Source: an uncultured Muribaculaceae bacterium (lineage in GTDB: Bacteria > Bacteroidota > Bacteroidia > Bacteroidales > Muribaculaceae). Taken from it: a stretch of 32,202 nt of DNA. The notes beneath the pieces are model-generated. The model was not told the DNA's origin. It did no database searches and worked only from the letters and a program-made list of their open reading frames with translations. The DNA lies in assembly GCA_902494515.1 (NCBI GenBank), contig CABUTS010000029.1:1-32202 (forward strand), in the 5' to 3' direction. Every line of letters begins with the position of its first letter. The stretch's first letter is position 1. The position numbers and the translations under genes were made by a program. Positions 30,778 through 32,202 of the stretch are shown here, one piece after another.

Positions 30778-32202
30778 TCAGAAACGGGTGTAGAGGAAGG
30801 CGTTGTTGGTGGCGCCGATGAGCAGGGCGACGCTGAGTATCAGCAGTATGGCTCCAACGCCGATGCGCGAGAGGGTGGTGATGCTCTGGGCGAAGCCGTT
30901 GCGCTCGCCGAACAGCCGTCCGGGAATGGCGGAGACATAGCTGCGCACCGGCATGCAGAAGATGATTGCGGTGATCCAGAGCCAGAAGTTGTTGAAAACC
31001 GCCCCTTCGACGGTGAAGTCGGCTGGATGGCCGCTGAAGCCGAAGATGGCGCTGAAGAACTGTCCGAGCGCCCGGGTGTCGTCGAAGTAGAAGATACCCC
31101 ACCCGAGCACAACCAGCAGGAGGGCATAGAGGTGCAGTACAGGCTTGGGAATCTTTGACTTCCAGGGGATTATGGTGAATTTTTCGACTGCGATAATCAG
31201 TCCGAAGTATAGACCCCAGATAATGAAATTCCAGCTGGCGCCGTGCCACATACCGGTCAGAAACCAGACCACCAGAATGTTGAACCACTGGCGCCGGCGG
31301 TTACCGCCGAGGGGGATGTAGACGTAGTCGCGGAAGAAACTGCCGAGCGACATGTGCCATCGGCGCCAGAAGTCGGTGATGGTGTCGCAGCAATATGGGT
31401 GGTTGAAATTTTCCTTGAAATGGAAACCGAGGCACCGGCCGATGCCGATGGCCATGTCGGAGTACCCCGAGAAGTCGAAGTAAATCTGGAAGGTAAAGGC
31501 TATGATGCCGATCCATGCGCCGCCGGTCGACAGGGAGTCGAGGCCGTTTTTGAGGAATGTGTCGGCGATTTCCGAGAACTGGTTGGCGAGAATTACCTTT
31601 TTGCCGAGGCCGATGAGAAAGCGGAAGGCGCCGTCGGCGATATCTTCCGGGTCGACCTTTCGGGAATTGATTTCGCGGGCGATGGTGTCGTAGCGTACAA
31701 TCGGGCCGGCGATGAGCTGCGGGAACATAGAGATGTAGAGCAGCAGGTCGGCGTAGCGGCGCTGGGCGGGAGCGTCGAGGCGGTAGACGTCAACGAGATA
31801 CGACACGGACTGGAAGATGTAGAAGCTGATGCCGATCGGCAGGCCGATTTGCGGCACATCCACCGGAATTCCGATGTCGTTGAGTATCCGGGCGAAGAAA
31901 CCGAGATATTTGAACGAGCAGAGAATCAGGATGTTAGCCGTCAGGCCGGTGACAAGGGCGATTTTGCGCGTCGAGTGCCATCGGACCATCCAGAGTGCCG
32001 AGAGGTAGTTCAGCAACACCGTGAAAATCATCAGCAGCACGTAGACTGGTTCTCCCCAGGCATAGAACAGCAGGGAGAAGACCACCAGTGTTGCGTTGCG
32101 CCACACGTGCGACGGGTTGCGGAGGTCGAGCGAGCGTTTGCGGTCGACCCATCCGGCTGCGGCGTAGAGCATGATGAATGTCGGCAGAAAGACAAACAGG
32201 AA
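30778..32202 (-). CDS. MBOAT-family O-acyltransferase (AlgI-like), 5' end outside the window
   Basis: At least 474 residues with many membrane helices. The frame stays open to the window edge, and the first visible residues FLFVFLPTFI are the start of the first helix, so only a few N-terminal residues are missing. Signature blocks are ITDFWRRWHMSLGSFFRDY, YIPLGGNRR and WFLTGMWHGASWNFIIWG. The His in MWHGASW (codon near 31246) is the expected catalytic residue. It transfers acetyl groups across the inner membrane to the DHHW protein that follows in the same operon. The substrate glycan is unknown. Confidence 0.93.
   Translation of the reverse strand, partial: FLFVFLPTFIMLYAAAGWVDRKRSLDLRNPSHVWRNATLVVFSLLFYAWGEPVYVLLMIFTVLLNYLSALWMVRWHSTRKIALVTGLTANILILCSFKYLGFFARILNDIGIPVDVPQIGLPIGISFYIFQSVSYLVDVYRLDAPAQRRYADLLLYISMFPQLIAGPIVRYDTIAREINSRKVDPEDIADGAFRFLIGLGKKVILANQFSEIADTFLKNGLDSLSTGGAWIGIIAFTFQIYFDFSGYSDMAIGIGRCLGFHFKENFNHPYCCDTITDFWRRWHMSLGSFFRDYVYIPLGGNRRRQWFNILVVWFLTGMWHGASWNFIIWGLYFGLIIAVEKFTIIPWKSKIPKPVLHLYALLLVVLGWGIFYFDDTRALGQFFSAIFGFSGHPADFTVEGAVFNNFWLWITAIIFCMPVRSYVSAIPGRLFGERNGFAQSITTLSRIGVGAILLILSVALLIGATNNAFLYTRF

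Overview
The window is GC-rich bacterial chromosome from the Bacteroidota, most likely a Bacteroidales gut commensal (Muribaculaceae-like). The family is an inference from gene content and GC richness, not a computed placement. Supporting signs are promoters with the Bacteroides-type -7 box TAnnTTTG (some with a TTG/TTTG -33 box), an ECF sigma/anti-sigma/STN outer-membrane-protein cassette, a five-gene Na+-pumping methylmalonyl-CoA decarboxylase operon with a lamin-tail/OadG fusion, a DUF4924 protein, and a DHHW/MBOAT pair.

Layout. (1) 1-492: 3' end of an rRNA operon (5S rRNA), a hairpin, a pyrimidine-rich tract and repeats, no gene. (2) 493-4190, minus strand: ECF sigma factor, a short anti-sigma factor, and an STN-plus-barrel outer membrane protein, tightly coupled. 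(3) 4427-7123, plus strand: SWIM/SNF2 helicase with low-complexity tails. (4) 7264-9999, minus strand: FemAB/GNAT-like acyltransferase, two unrecognised exported proteins, and a Crp/Fnr-type regulator. (5) 10130-14209, minus strand: aspS, a Nif3-like protein and a coiled-coil zinc-ribbon protein, preceded by a separate 118-aa conserved protein. (6) 14456-19125, minus strand: methylmalonyl-CoA epimerase, carboxyltransferase, lamin-tail/OadG subunit, biotin carrier and Na+-pump beta subunit. This is the decarboxylation arm of the succinate-to-propionate pathway. (7) 19417-27917, plus strand: DUF4924 protein, rfbD, prfC, a decayed low-GC gene remnant, thrC behind a structured leader, a small conserved protein, a PlsC-like acyltransferase, a nitrilase-family amidase, a zinc-ribbon Nudix hydrolase and a lipoprotein. 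(8) 28058-32202, minus strand: manA, a DHHW/AlgJ-like protein and an MBOAT O-acyltransferase that runs off the window, probably an exopolysaccharide O-acetylation pair.

Most genes are housekeeping. The unexplained signal is in the gaps. Short tandem duplications repeatedly straddle or abut stop codons: they cover the stops of the GNAT gene, DUF4924 gene, rfbD, prfC and the PlsC-like gene, and lie just beyond others. Several transcription units also end in C-rich, G-poor RNA, sometimes with G-runs on the template strand, as expected for Rho-type or G-quadruplex-assisted termination. thrC has a roughly 100-nt leader whose ends pair, a candidate cis-regulatory RNA. The sigma/anti-sigma/OMP cassette is unusually compact because its anti-sigma factor has no room for the periplasmic FecR sensor domain. 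I saw no CRISPR array, prophage, intact insertion sequence, tRNA or recognisable defence system.
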